A DNA stretch of 53,279 nt from Actinomycetota bacterium. Lineage in GTDB: Bacteria > Actinomycetota > Acidimicrobiia > Acidimicrobiales > Ilumatobacteraceae. The notes beneath the pieces are model-generated. The model saw nothing but the letters and a program-made list of their open reading frames with translations. It did no database searches and was not told where the DNA came from. The position numbers were made by a program, and so were the translations under genes. This document shows, one piece after another, positions 31,244-40,915 of this stretch (positions within the stretch are counted from its first letter, which is position 1; every line of letters starts with the position of its first letter). Location of the stretch: assembly GCA_009702755.1 (NCBI GenBank), contig WLHL01000008.1, forward strand, positions 1 to 53,279, read 5' to 3'.

Positions 31244-32938
31244 CTAGTCGAGAAGGGTGAAGTCAACCTTCATGCCGCGCCCAGAGCATTCTGGGCACTC
31301 CCCTGCGAATGCCGTAATGAGACCTTCACCGATGCGCTTACGGGTCATTTCAACGAGCCCGAGCTCTGAAATGTCGAAAACCTGGGTGCGGGTCTTATCC
31401 CGAGACAAAGCCTGACGGAAGGACTCAACGACCTTCTTGCGGTTGTCCTTGATCTCCATATCAATGAAGTCGATAACGATGATGCCACCGATGTCGCGCA
31501 GACGAAGCTGATGAGCCACTTCTTGCGCTGCTTCAAGATTGTTTTGGAACACTGTCTGCTCGAGGTTTGATGTACCGACGTTCTTGCCGGTGTTCACGTC
31601 AATCACTGTGAGCGCTTCGGTGTGCTCGATAATCAATGAACCGCCCGATGGCAGCCACACTTTGCGATCAAGAGCCTTGTGCAGCTGTTCATGCACATGC
31701 TGGGTCTCGAAGAGAGACAAAGGCTCGGCATCGCGATCGAAGTACTCAACACGGTCGGCCAATTCAGGGTTAAAGGCCTGCACATAACTGTGCACTTCTT
31801 CGAAAAGGCGACGATCGTCAATCATGACACCGCGATATTCCGCATTGAATTCTTCACGAATAGTGCGTACTGCAAGTTCAGGCTCGCGATACAGGAGAGA
31901 CGGACCTTGAGCACTCTTCGATGCAGCTTCGATCTGTTCCCACTCTTGCAACAAGCGCGTCATGTCGGCTGTGAGTTCATGCTCAGTGGCATGTTCTGCA
32001 GCTGTGCGAACAATCACGCCATGATGAGCGGGCTTTACGCGGTCAAGAATGGTGCGCAGACGACGGCGCTCTGAGTCATCAAGACGCTTCGAGATGCCAT
32101 ATGTCTTCGAGTTCGGGATGAGAACAACGAAACGACCCGGAATTGATACTTCCTGTGTGAGACGAGCACCCTTGGCTCCGATGGGGTTCTTTGTGACTTG
32201 GCACAAAATCATCTGGCGAGAGCGAAGAATCTGCTCAATTCGAGCATTGTCCTTTGTCTCGACATCGTCTGACTCAAACTCAACGTCACTGCGATACAGA
32301 ACAGCGTTCTTCGGAGTCGAGATGTCAACGAATGCTGCTTCCATGCCGGGCAGAACGTTCTGAACACGACCGAGATAGATGTTTCCGTGGATTTGACCAA
32401 CATCGTCTGCAGGACGACTGACATAGTGCTCAATAAGGCTTCGGCCTTCCATAACCGCAACCTGCGTCACGCCATCACGGACCTGCACACACATGAGATA
32501 GCGACCAACGGGGCGACCATTGCGCTCACGACCCTTACGACGCTCGATGATCTCGGCATCAATCTCGGCTGAATCACGAACCGGGCCACTTCCTGACCGA
32601 GAGCGACCGCGTCCACCACGACGACGCTTCTTCTTGTTGCCGTCACCTTGGCCCTGACCTTGCTTCTGCTCAGAAGACTTTGCAGCTGGCGCTGGAGCGG
32701 CAGGTCGAGTGTCGCCAATCTGAGGCTTGCGTGCAGGCGCTGCAGTCGAGACACGCGCCTCAGACGAAGAATCAGCAGACCCTTCACCTTCGCCAGGCTT
32801 GCGACGATTCTTCCCGCCGCGGGATCCGCGACGACGCTTCTTTGGACCGTCTTGTCCTTCGGGGCGATTTTGACGCTCTGCGCTTGCGGGACGGTTGTTG
32901 TCGGCTGCGGATGAACCGCTGGAACCGTTGGTATCCAT
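31244..32938 (-). CDS. rne: Ribonuclease E/G
   Basis: A 564-aa RNase E/G. Residues 1-135 are a low-complexity basic extension (KKRRRGSRGGKNRRK and similar), as in actinobacterial RNase E. The S1-like/5'-sensor part starts near KGRERNGRPVGRYLM; NIYLGRVQNVLPGMEAAFVDI is the S1 domain. Catalytic aspartates lie in LTVIDVNTGK and IIVIDFIDM. The Zn-link CPECSGRGM is near the C-terminus (about residues 551-559). It degrades mRNA and processes rRNA/tRNA precursors. GAGAGGA precedes the ATG. The gene ends 81 bases upstream of rplU, and a 109-base gap separates it from rodA. Confidence 0.95.
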   Translation of the reverse strand: MDTNGSSGSSAADNNRPASAERQNRPEGQDGPKKRRRGSRGGKNRRKPGEGEGSADSSSEARVSTAAPARKPQIGDTRPAAPAPAAKSSEQKQGQGQGDGNKKKRRRGGRGRSRSGSGPVRDSAEIDAEIIERRKGRERNGRPVGRYLMCVQVRDGVTQVAVMEGRSLIEHYVSRPADDVGQIHGNIYLGRVQNVLPGMEAAFVDISTPKNAVLYRSDVEFESDDVETKDNARIEQILRSRQMILCQVTKNPIGAKGARLTQEVSIPGRFVVLIPNSKTYGISKRLDDSERRRLRTILDRVKPAHHGVIVRTAAEHATEHELTADMTRLLQEWEQIEAASKSAQGPSLLYREPELAVRTIREEFNAEYRGVMIDDRRLFEEVHSYVQAFNPELADRVEYFDRDAEPLSLFETQHVHEQLHKALDRKVWLPSGGSLIIEHTEALTVIDVNTGKNVGTSNLEQTVFQNNLEAAQEVAHQLRLRDIGGIIVIDFIDMEIKDNRKKVVESFRQALSRDKTRTQVFDISELGLVEMTRKRIGEGLITAFAGECPECSGRGMKVDFTLLD

Positions 32939-33047
32939 GAATTTCCTCTCTCACGTCGCGCACGAGGCGCGCCATGTGGGCCCTGCTGCAGCCACAGACT
33001 GGCGCAGCCGACCCTTTCGGCCTAGACCGACAGGATACCTGTAGGGG

Positions 33048-34235
33048 CTACCGGAAACGGCGCATATGGACGCTCTGGACCAGACCAATCATCATCGCGA
33101 AGGCCACCGTATGGGACCCTCCGTAGGAGACAAAGGGCAACGGAACCCCCGAAACTGGGGTAATTCCCATCGTCATGCCGATGTTTTGGAAGGTCTGCCA
33201 CAAAATCATGGTGAAAACGCCCGCACAGATGAGGACGCCAAGGCGATCCTGGGCGATGCGAGCGATGCGATAGATACGCCACAGCACGACCCCAAAGAGG
33301 CCCAGGACAGTCATGCCGCCCAACATGCCGAACTGCTCACCAATTGCCGAAAACACAAAGTCGGTCGACTGAACAGGGATAAAGGCTCCGTTTGTCAATG
33401 GGCCCTGCAAGTACCCCTTGCCGAAGAACCCGCCGGTGGCAACTGCACGCTTGGCGAACCTCACTTGTGTTGTGAGGTTCTGCAAAGTCTCTGAGTCGGA
33501 GTTCTGATTCAAGAAGCCAGTGATACGTCGGAGCTGATAATCCTTCACGACCCCAGACACCACACCAGCGAATGCAGAGATGATCGCCAGCGAAGTAATC
33601 AGGGAGATGTATTTGAGTTGGGCTCCCGCCACCAGCAGCACACCCATGGCACATGCGACGAGCACCGAAGCAGAGCCGAGGTCAGGCTCAATAGCGATAA
33701 GGAACACCGGCACACCAACAATGAAGAGCGATTGAATAAATCGCTCGTACGCGACAGTCTCTGTGTCGTCATCGGCCAGGAACCCAGCGAGCAACAAAAG
33801 AGTGGCCACCTTTGATAACTCTGACGGCTGAACCGAAATTGGACCAAGGTCGAATGACAGTCTTGCTCCACCCGTCACCGCGCCTGTCACCATCACCAAG
33901 ATCAACAACACAATGGTCACGGCATAAAGCAGTTCAGCACTGCCCTTCAACTGCACATAGTCAATCCACATGACTACAGCCATCACGATGATTGCAAGGA
34001 TCACAAAAATGATTTGTCGTTGTACAAACTGAAACGGGTCAGCGCCTCGGTTCAATAGGCGCGGACGAGTGGCTGAGTAAATTATGAAACTGCTGATGAT
34101 GGTGAGTGCCCCCACCGCCGCCATCAGAATCCAATCGATGTTGCGTGTTGGATCAGCGAAGCCACGACGAATGTTTCCGAGACCAGAGTTCGGACGTCGG
34201 CTGAAATTTGGACGACTAATTACTGATAACCGCAT
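33048..34235 (-). CDS. rodA: RodA (SEDS peptidoglycan glycosyltransferase)
   Basis: A 395-aa polytopic SEDS protein. WILMAAVGALTIISSFIIYSA is the first helix; LSFDLGPISVQPSELSK is the diagnostic SEDS loop and KGYLQGPLTNGAFIPVQSTDFVFSAIGEQFG the large loop with the conserved Asp. The end SGVPLPFVSYGGSHTVAFAM is typical. It polymerises lipid II with its class B PBP partner. Its start overlaps the mrdA stop by one base, confirming the RodA-PBP2 pair. It is the last gene of the mreB-mreC-mreD-mrdA-rodA run. Confidence 0.95.
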   Translation of the reverse strand: MRLSVISRPNFSRRPNSGLGNIRRGFADPTRNIDWILMAAVGALTIISSFIIYSATRPRLLNRGADPFQFVQRQIIFVILAIIVMAVVMWIDYVQLKGSAELLYAVTIVLLILVMVTGAVTGGARLSFDLGPISVQPSELSKVATLLLLAGFLADDDTETVAYERFIQSLFIVGVPVFLIAIEPDLGSASVLVACAMGVLLVAGAQLKYISLITSLAIISAFAGVVSGVVKDYQLRRITGFLNQNSDSETLQNLTTQVRFAKRAVATGGFFGKGYLQGPLTNGAFIPVQSTDFVFSAIGEQFGMLGGMTVLGLFGVVLWRIYRIARIAQDRLGVLICAGVFTMILWQTFQNIGMTMGITPVSGVPLPFVSYGGSHTVAFAMMIGLVQSVHMRRFR

Positions 34236-36403
34236 TAGTCACGCACCGATGAACCAGTACCAACGAGACACAACGGATTGGGCAGAGACTGTGGAGGAGC
34301 AACTTCAAAACTGCTGATGTCAAGTGGATCAGCAGGCAGGGCAGGTGCAACCTGAATCTTTCCGGCTAGCGCGGTGAAAATACATTTCACGACAGGTGCG
34401 GCGGCGCGTGATCCGTAACCACTCTTTTCAAGGTACGCAGAAGCGGTGTACGGAAATTTGTCCGTGAGGCTGAATGCAGCAAAAGCCGACGAGTCATTCC
34501 ATGGCAAGTTCATTGCGCCCTGAGCAGTTCCTGTTTTTCCTGCAATAGGCAATGAGCGCTTTGGATATGAACGGAAAAGCTTCTCGCCAGTTGTTGCGTG
34601 ATAGAAGTCCGAGGTCACACCGGGGCCGGTAATCACCCGAGCAAGGCCACGCACAAGCGGATCACGAACCTCAGGACGAAGTCCGACATCGCGCACAACC
34701 ACAGGTGCACTGAAATCTTTGATGATGACTCCAGCATCGAGGTCTACTCGTCCCGACTTTCCATTAGGAGTGCCCGGGGCCCAAATAGCTCGAATGACAC
34801 GTGGCTTCATCACTTTGCCGCCGTTGCCAATTGCCCCGTAGCCAACTGCCAACTGCAATGGCGTGGCGGAGAGAAGTCCCTGGCCAATCGAAAACTGAAT
34901 GTTGTCTCCAACGTAGTAGCCCTTTCCTTCTTCTTTCGCAATTGCACCACTCGCAGCAAGACGTTGCTTCAACGATCTACTAGGGAGAGTGCCAATGAAT
35001 TCGTATGGCAAGTCGATTTCTGTAGGAGAACCGAATCCGAAAAGACGAACCTGCTCTTCGAGAACTGGTCGATTGCCACGCTCAGTGAAAATCTCTTCGC
35101 CAATCTTGTAGAAGAAAACGTCTGACGACACAGCAAGTGCGGTCACAACATTGATGCGTCCGTACTTACACGGAGCACCATTACCGCACAACGCGTTCTT
35201 GAACACACACTTCACGTTCAATTGACAACGTTCCTCTGGAATACTCACCAACTTGTAGGTACCGCGATCCACCAGTGTGTAGTCAAGTCCGCCTGCTAAC
35301 TGGCCAGTATTGAGAGCCGCGAAGGCAACAAACGGCTTGAAGGTGGAGCCCAGGTTATAGCGCCCAGAAATCGCACGGTTGACCAAAATTGATTGGTCGG
35401 GGTCATCGGTCGTCGGAAAGAGTTGACCGAACTTCTCTGAAGAGATTCCAGCGTTGAACCACCGATTATCAAAGTTCGGATAACTCGCCATGGCAGCAAT
35501 CTCACCTGTTTGATGATTCATGACGACGGTGGATCCAGCAGGTGCTTTGTAATAGTTGATTTCCGGATACGCCGGGTCTGGCTCTCCGAATTGCATCACC
35601 TGTGGCGCTTCGGTTCGTCGGCGAAGCAACAACTCATTTTGCAATGCCTGTTCAGCAAACTGCTGAAGATCAAGATCAATCGTTAACTGAAGGTCGTTGC
35701 CGGGAACCGGCTCTCGACGTTCTAACTGACGAAGGAATCGACCGCGTGAATCAACCTCGTACTTCACATATCCAGGAGTTCCACGAAGGACAGCTTCGTA
35801 GGTTTGCTCAACTCCGAATTGCCCAACGCGAGCATCGGGGTCATACCCGAGATTCTTGTAGTACTCCTGCTCACTTCCCTTTTTGATAGCACCAAGGAAA
35901 CCAATGACATGACTTGCCATCGGTGCATAGGGATACTCGCGTCGCCACTCTTCTCGAACATCAAGACCCGGATAGTCCTCACTTCGTTCACGCAAGTAAA
36001 TACCGAGGTCTTCAGCAACGTCTTCCTTCAAGGGCAACGGCTGTAACTGGTCATATCGCTTCGATTGATATCGGTCTTCCAATTCCGCCACCGTCATGTT
36101 GAGCGCACCAGAAAGGCGCGCCCACATCTGAGAACGAGCGAGTGGCCGAGCAATCACAGCGCGCTCGATTGTGATTGTCAGAATTCTTTCGTTGCTCGCA
36201 ACAACGCGACCTTCGAGATCGAAAATGCGACCACGCTCTGGGGTGAGTTTGATTGTGCGCGTACGAACTTCGCGCACTTTCTCTTCTAGACCAGGAGCAT
36301 CAACTGCCTGCAGAAACCACAAACGAACAGTGAGTAGCCCCAACAACAATGAGGCCACAGTTACCAGAACACCGATACGCGAGATAGAACGATCGCCGAC
36401 CAT
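34235..36403 (-). CDS. mrdA: Penicillin-binding protein 2 (class B transpeptidase)
   Basis: A 722-aa class B PBP, the transpeptidase of the elongation complex. There is one N-terminal transmembrane helix (about 11-33), a pedestal domain (about 45-230) and a C-terminal transpeptidase domain. Active-site motifs: STFK (353-356, nucleophile Ser353), SSD (426-428, in place of the usual SxN) and KTGT (623-626). Between the first two lies a four-cysteine segment, Cys393, Cys399, Cys406 and Cys412, in an extracytoplasmic region where free cysteines are rare; disulfides or metal binding are possible. It is one base from mreD and rodA on either side. Confidence 0.95.
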   Translation of the reverse strand: MVGDRSISRIGVLVTVASLLLGLLTVRLWFLQAVDAPGLEEKVREVRTRTIKLTPERGRIFDLEGRVVASNERILTITIERAVIARPLARSQMWARLSGALNMTVAELEDRYQSKRYDQLQPLPLKEDVAEDLGIYLRERSEDYPGLDVREEWRREYPYAPMASHVIGFLGAIKKGSEQEYYKNLGYDPDARVGQFGVEQTYEAVLRGTPGYVKYEVDSRGRFLRQLERREPVPGNDLQLTIDLDLQQFAEQALQNELLLRRRTEAPQVMQFGEPDPAYPEINYYKAPAGSTVVMNHQTGEIAAMASYPNFDNRWFNAGISSEKFGQLFPTTDDPDQSILVNRAISGRYNLGSTFKPFVAFAALNTGQLAGGLDYTLVDRGTYKLVSIPEERCQLNVKCVFKNALCGNGAPCKYGRINVVTALAVSSDVFFYKIGEEIFTERGNRPVLEEQVRLFGFGSPTEIDLPYEFIGTLPSRSLKQRLAASGAIAKEEGKGYYVGDNIQFSIGQGLLSATPLQLAVGYGAIGNGGKVMKPRVIRAIWAPGTPNGKSGRVDLDAGVIIKDFSAPVVVRDVGLRPEVRDPLVRGLARVITGPGVTSDFYHATTGEKLFRSYPKRSLPIAGKTGTAQGAMNLPWNDSSAFAAFSLTDKFPYTASAYLEKSGYGSRAAAPVVKCIFTALAGKIQVAPALPADPLDISSFEVAPPQSLPNPLCLVGTGSSVRD

Positions 36404-36924
36404 CAGCGAGCCAACGCTTCATCCTGAATGGCCCAGTTGCACAACCATTCAGCAGGAAGGCTGAGAGCTGCGTTAAACACTGCAACCACAAATGCAACAA
36501 GGAATACTTCCGTTGTCAAAACACCTTCAGCACCAGTAATTGTGAAAGCGATAGGCAACATGAACATGCCGATAACACTGACGCCCAATGACGCAAGCAT
36601 GCGCGACCACCAGGTGGACTCATGCACGAATGTATGAACAAAGCCAGCTAAGTATCCCACCACTGCAAATACTGCTGCACACAGACCCATCGGTGTCGTC
36701 AGCACCATGTCGTAGAGAAGCCCAACAATGAAACCGGCCACTGCACCCGTTTGTGACCCTTTTGCAAGCCCACATGAACCCGCAAGCAAGAGCATTACTT
36801 GCAGACTCACACCGAAGGGACGCATCTCATTAAAGATTGTTGTCTGCAAGGACAAAAACAGCAATCCGACGAGGATCAATCGCGTATACCGAGCCTCGGC
36901 GAGGAGCACCAAACGTTCAATCAT
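36403..36924 (-). CDS. mreD: Rod-shape protein MreD
   Basis: A 173-aa membrane protein with about five to six hydrophobic helices. Weak sequence similarity is normal for MreD; the assignment rests on size, topology and position between mreC and mrdA. The FIVGLLYDMVLTTPMGLCA stretch matches the family's conserved centre. Its start overlaps mreC by four bases and its stop shares one base with mrdA. Confidence 0.88.
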   Translation of the reverse strand: MIERLVLLAEARYTRLILVGLLFLSLQTTIFNEMRPFGVSLQVMLLLAGSCGLAKGSQTGAVAGFIVGLLYDMVLTTPMGLCAAVFAVVGYLAGFVHTFVHESTWWSRMLASLGVSVIGMFMLPIAFTITGAEGVLTTEVFLVAFVVAVFNAALSLPAEWLCNWAIQDEALAR

Positions 36925-38039
36925 GGTGCCGCTGGTCGCTCCGTGATTGGTTGATACAACAGCACGCGCACAAAGTTGAGGTTGTCAAAGTTCGCAGACA
37001 ACTTGACTTCAAGAAGAGGGCCAAGAGTGCCGGTGCGCTTTACAACTCGACTGACTGTTCCAATCACAATGTCTGGTGGAGCAAGAGAAGTCGCGCCGCC
37101 AGATGAAATCACTGGCGATCCAACTGCAACTGAACCGAATCGTGGCTGGTTCTCAATGAAACGAATAATCGGATTCTTTGTGAGACCGCGACCTTCCAAA
37201 GCACCAGTCTCACGTAGTGGAAGATCAGCGCCTGCCGGAACAGTGATCGGAGAATTTGTGTTCTTTCCTGGTTGATTAGGTCCAACAGTTCCCGTCGGAG
37301 TTGTCTCCCCAGGAACTAAGGGTTGAGTCGTTGTGGGCGCTGCAGTTCCACCAGGGGTGAAACCTTTAATCGTGGTCGTCGTAGTACGCGGAATCGTGGT
37401 CGTCGTAGTGGTTGTCGTCGTCGTTGATGTCGTCGATGCAGCCACTTGACCAGGAACCGTGGTGGTCGTCGTAGTGGGCGGCGTATTCACCACTTTCACA
37501 GACAATGAATAACCAGGGTCCGTAATCAACATGACGACAGATCGCTTGCTATAGACATCAGTGACTTTGCCAATCATGCCCGCCGCATTGAGAACTGGCA
37601 TTCCGACTTTGATGCCGCATTCAGAGCCGCGATTGAGTTCCACTGTCTGGGTGAAATTAGAAGGCGACTGCCCCACTACCTGAGCAGTACATGATGAGAT
37701 ACCTGCCAAGGTCGGCAAGCCGTTCAATGCCAACAGCTCTTGCGCTTCTCGCACCGATGCAATTGCTGCAACGGTCGCACCTTCGTCGTATGCAACGAGG
37801 TCACGAAGACGACGATTCTCTGCCAGAACGTCGTTGTAGTTCGTAATCCCATTCCAGGTGTTCTGAATCGGACGAGTGACAACACGAGTCGCACTTTCGA
37901 TCGGTCGGAAGATTGCACCAAAAGCTGAACGAGTCATGTTCACAGCAGAACTGCCACGCAGGTCAAGCGTGATGAGAAGAACTGACGTCAACGAGAGCAA
38001 CAAGATCGCTCGACGCCGTGTGAAGGAATAGCCCGCCAC
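36921..38039 (-). CDS. mreC: Rod-shape protein MreC with a Thr-rich insertion
   Basis: A 372-aa MreC. It has one transmembrane helix (about 10-26), a coiled-coil-like region (NDVLAENRRLRDLV) and the beta-sandwich domain (about 118-365). Within the second half, residues about 187-270 form an insertion with runs of Thr (TTTTTT, and nine Thr in a row) and Pro/Gly, between VKVVN and ADLPLRETGALEGRG; typical MreC lacks it. The insertion is extracytoplasmic and could be a flexible or O-glycosylated linker. MreC links MreB to the PBP2/RodA complex. The DNA is a GTC/GTG-type triplet repeat at about 37365-37484. Confidence 0.92.
   Translation of the reverse strand: MAGYSFTRRRAILLLSLTSVLLITLDLRGSSAVNMTRSAFGAIFRPIESATRVVTRPIQNTWNGITNYNDVLAENRRLRDLVAYDEGATVAAIASVREAQELLALNGLPTLAGISSCTAQVVGQSPSNFTQTVELNRGSECGIKVGMPVLNAAGMIGKVTDVYSKRSVVMLITDPGYSLSVKVVNTPPTTTTTTVPGQVAASTTSTTTTTTTTTTIPRTTTTTIKGFTPGGTAAPTTTQPLVPGETTPTGTVGPNQPGKNTNSPITVPAGADLPLRETGALEGRGLTKNPIIRFIENQPRFGSVAVGSPVISSGGATSLAPPDIVIGTVSRVVKRTGTLGPLLEVKLSANFDNLNFVRVLLYQPITERPAAP
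37365..37484 (-). repeat. Triplet-repeat tract coding for poly-Thr in mreC
   Basis: Imperfect runs of ACN codons (seen as GTC, GTG and GTT triplets on the plus strand) encode two clusters of Thr in MreC. Mixed codons rather than one repeated triplet suggest selection for threonine and not recent slippage alone. Confidence 0.75.
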
Positions 38040-38049
38040 GGAGGATGAT

Positions 38050-39090
38050 CTACTGCTGATCGAGTCCTGGAGAGGACATCATTCCGCGCATCGCTTCGAT
38101 GTTCTCGAGTGCACGACCCGAACCGATAGCGACCGCATACAACGGGTCTGGAGCGACATAACACGGCATTCCAGTTTCATGGTTGATGCGTGTGGTGATT
38201 CCGGCGAGCAATGCCCCACCACCTGACAAATAGATACCGCGATCCATGATGTCGGCGGCCAATTCAGGAGGCGTGCGGTCAAGAGTGGACTTCACAGCGT
38301 CAATAATTGCAGCAACTGGCTCAGCAATGGCTTCACGAACATTCTCTGTCGTGAGTTCAACAGTGCGAGGTAGACCAGTGACCGTGTCACGGCCACCAAC
38401 ATCGCCGGTTAGTTCTTGAGCTAACGGCCACGCCGATGCCATCTGAATCTTGATTTCTTCAGCGGTGTTGATGCCGATGTCAAGGCCGTACTCGGTGCGT
38501 ACGAACGAAACAATTGCTTCATCAAGTTCGTCACCAGCAACGCGAACGCTTTGAGCAACAACAATGCCACCCAAAGAAATCACCGCAACTTCAGTTGTTC
38601 CACCACCAATGTCAACAATCATGTTTCCACTTGGTTCATGCACCGGAAGATCGGCGCCAATCGCAGCAGCCATCGGTTCTTCGATGATGTGAACAGGTCG
38701 ACGTGCACCCGCGTACTCAGCAGCATCCTGCACAGCACGTTGTTCCACACCAGTAATTCCTGAAGGAACACAAATCACCATTCGAGGCTTACTCCAACGA
38801 CTTGTTGTGATGCGTTGAATGAAATATCGGAGCATCTTTTCGCACACATCGAAGTCGGCAATAACTCCATCTTTCAAAGGACGAATTGCTTCAATATGTT
38901 TCGGAGTGCGACCGAGCATTCGCTTGGCTTCCCAACCAACTGCAACGGGACGACCATCTCGCATATCAATTGCGACAACAGATGGTTCGTTGAGAACAAT
39001 GCCTTGGCCGCGAACGTACACAAGAGTGTTAGCGGTACCAAGGTCAATCGCGATATCTCGACCAATTGCCAAAGGATTATTACGGGCCAT
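38050..39090 (-). CDS. mreB: Rod-shape-determining protein MreB
   Basis: A 346-aa bacterial actin. Nucleotide-binding motifs: IAIDLGTANTLVYVRGQGIVLNEPSV at the N-terminus (phosphate 1), VDIGGGTTEVAVIS (phosphate 2, about 166-179) and YLSGGGALLAGI (adenosine, about 288-299). IIEEPMAAAIGADLPV is also typical. MreB filaments under the membrane guide the elongation machinery coded downstream. It is first in the mreB-mreC-mreD-mrdA-rodA run, ten bases from mreC. Confidence 0.97.
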   Translation of the reverse strand: MARNNPLAIGRDIAIDLGTANTLVYVRGQGIVLNEPSVVAIDMRDGRPVAVGWEAKRMLGRTPKHIEAIRPLKDGVIADFDVCEKMLRYFIQRITTSRWSKPRMVICVPSGITGVEQRAVQDAAEYAGARRPVHIIEEPMAAAIGADLPVHEPSGNMIVDIGGGTTEVAVISLGGIVVAQSVRVAGDELDEAIVSFVRTEYGLDIGINTAEEIKIQMASAWPLAQELTGDVGGRDTVTGLPRTVELTTENVREAIAEPVAAIIDAVKSTLDRTPPELAADIMDRGIYLSGGGALLAGITTRINHETGMPCYVAPDPLYAVAIGSGRALENIEAMRGMMSSPGLDQQ

Positions 39091-39148
39091 ACATGCTCTC
39101 CCCCAGCAGACCGCGAAGGTCGCCTACGGGATGATAACTATCCGCGCC

Positions 39149-39559
39149 TTAGAGGGCGGGGAAGAAGATTCCTAATTCGCGAGCGGCTGACTCTGCTGAG
39201 TCACTGCCATGGACAAGGTTCTCGGTAAACAAGGTGCCGAAATCTCCACGGATGGTTCCTGGTGCCGACTTTGCTGGGTTGGTTGCGCCCATCATGGTGC
39301 GAACGATTTCCCACGTGTCTTCAGGGCCTTCAATGGCCATTGCAACGACTGGACCGCGAGACATGAACTCAACAAGCTCGCCGTAGAAGCCTTTACCGAC
39401 ATGCTCTTCATAATGACGCTCAAGAATTGCCTTATTGAGGGTCCGAAGCTCCATGCCCACCAGGCGAAGGCCCTTGTTTTCGAAACGAGAGGTAATGGCG
39501 CCGACAAGGCCACGTTCTACGGCATCTGGCTTGAGGAGGACGAGGGTGCGATTTGACAT
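39149..39559 (-). CDS. ndk: Nucleoside diphosphate kinase
   Basis: A 136-aa NDK. RTLVLLKPDAVERGLVGAITSRFE is the N-terminal signature, and the catalytic His is in NLVHGSDSAESAARE near the C-terminus. It balances NTP pools by phosphate transfer through phosphohistidine. The length is typical. It lies between folC and mreB on the same strand; folC-ndk adjacency is common in Actinobacteria. Confidence 0.97.
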   Translation of the reverse strand: MSNRTLVLLKPDAVERGLVGAITSRFENKGLRLVGMELRTLNKAILERHYEEHVGKGFYGELVEFMSRGPVVAMAIEGPEDTWEIVRTMMGATNPAKSAPGTIRGDFGTLFTENLVHGSDSAESAARELGIFFPAL

Positions 39560-39614
39560 CCCTTCAGGCTAGGGGCTGGCCCGTGCCTTACCCCTGCAAA
39601 CCCGAGCAAACCCT

Positions 39615-40910
39615 TTATGGAAGCACCTTTCGCAGATGCGTGCGTGCAGAACCGACTACGTAAAGGGACCCTGCGACCAAGATTGCATCATCACTCGAGG
39701 CATCCGACAGCGCAAGATCACAGGCTCGCTCCACTGTGTCGACCGTCAAGATGTCGGAACACCCCATCTCTTCTGCCACCGAGGCAATTTCAGAGGCAGG
39801 CCGCGCTCGCGGGGACGGCGCGGTGCAGCAAATCACGCGCTCAAACTCATCGACTTTCAGAGCGGACAAGGTGTCGGCAATGTCTCGACCTCCGAGGACA
39901 CCGACGACAAGGATGCGCCGACCATGTGGGTCGAAGTCATCAAAGAACACGCTGGCACACACTTCAGCACCGGCTGGATTATGAGCACCATCCAAAATCA
40001 CCAACGGTTGATGCCCGACAACTTCAAAGCGCCCTGGCATCGCCACGGCTGCAAGACCTTCTTGCACTGTCTCCTGATCAAGTGCAGCTCCAAAGAAAGA
40101 CTCCACGGCCATGATCGCCACTGCCGTGTTATCGCCTTGGTGCCACCCATGCAGTGGAACGAACAAATCGATGTAGTCAGCACGTGGCGTCCGCACATGA
40201 AGTGACCTTCCACCAAGTGCAAGATGATTATCAACAACGTCAAACTGTTCACCGCGGAAAAGAATCTCGTCGTGAGGTTCCGCCGCAAAGATGGAATGTA
40301 AGTCCTCGTTCAATTCACCGATGACTGCGACACCTCCCTGCTTGATAATTCCAGCCTTTTCTTTCGCGATGTGCGCAAGCGTTGGTCCAGCAAACTCCAT
40401 GTGATCGAGTGCAATGTTGGTAATCACGGAAACATCTGGCTGCACAACATTTGTTGCATCCCAGCGCCCCAACATGCCAACTTCTATCACTGCAACATCA
40501 ATAGCATCATCCGAGAACCAACGAAATGCTGCGGCCGTCATGATTTCGAAATACGAAGGACGAACGCCTGACATGCCTTCGGCATTAGCGACTGCAGCGA
40601 CAGCTTCAGCAAAATCAAATTCGGCAACAGCTTCACCATTGACTTGAATGCGCTCGCGAATGCTCTCAAGATGTGGGCTTGAGTACGTGCCCACCTTGAG
40701 GCCATGCGCCATCAACAGTTTGGTGATGATTTGTGATGTTGAACCCTTGCCGTTGGTGCCTGTTACGTGAATGACTCGATAGTCATTGTGTGGATCACCA
40801 AGAACCGCTAGCAGTGCTTCAATGTTTGCCGTCGATGGCGAATCAACACGGCCTGTCTTGTCATAGGAGGCGTGCTCGTCTAAATAAACAAGGGCTTCGG
40901 AAAAATTCAC
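39615..40910 (-). CDS. folC: Folylpolyglutamate/dihydrofolate synthase
   Basis: A 431-aa Mur-ligase-fold enzyme. The ATP loop HVTGTNGKGSTSQIITKLL is near residue 50, with YSSPHLESIRERIQVNG, ALDHMEFAGPTLAHIAKEKAGIIKQGG and VILDGAHNPAGAEV, all FolC signatures. It adds glutamate to dihydropteroate or folate. The start is GTG, five bases after the clpX stop, so translation is probably coupled. valS, which lies upstream of folC in many relatives, is absent here. Confidence 0.95.
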   Translation of the reverse strand: MNFSEALVYLDEHASYDKTGRVDSPSTANIEALLAVLGDPHNDYRVIHVTGTNGKGSTSQIITKLLMAHGLKVGTYSSPHLESIRERIQVNGEAVAEFDFAEAVAAVANAEGMSGVRPSYFEIMTAAAFRWFSDDAIDVAVIEVGMLGRWDATNVVQPDVSVITNIALDHMEFAGPTLAHIAKEKAGIIKQGGVAVIGELNEDLHSIFAAEPHDEILFRGEQFDVVDNHLALGGRSLHVRTPRADYIDLFVPLHGWHQGDNTAVAIMAVESFFGAALDQETVQEGLAAVAMPGRFEVVGHQPLVILDGAHNPAGAEVCASVFFDDFDPHGRRILVVGVLGGRDIADTLSALKVDEFERVICCTAPSPRARPASEIASVAEEMGCSDILTVDTVERACDLALSDASSDDAILVAGSLYVVGSARTHLRKVLP

Positions 40911-40915
40911 GAGAA

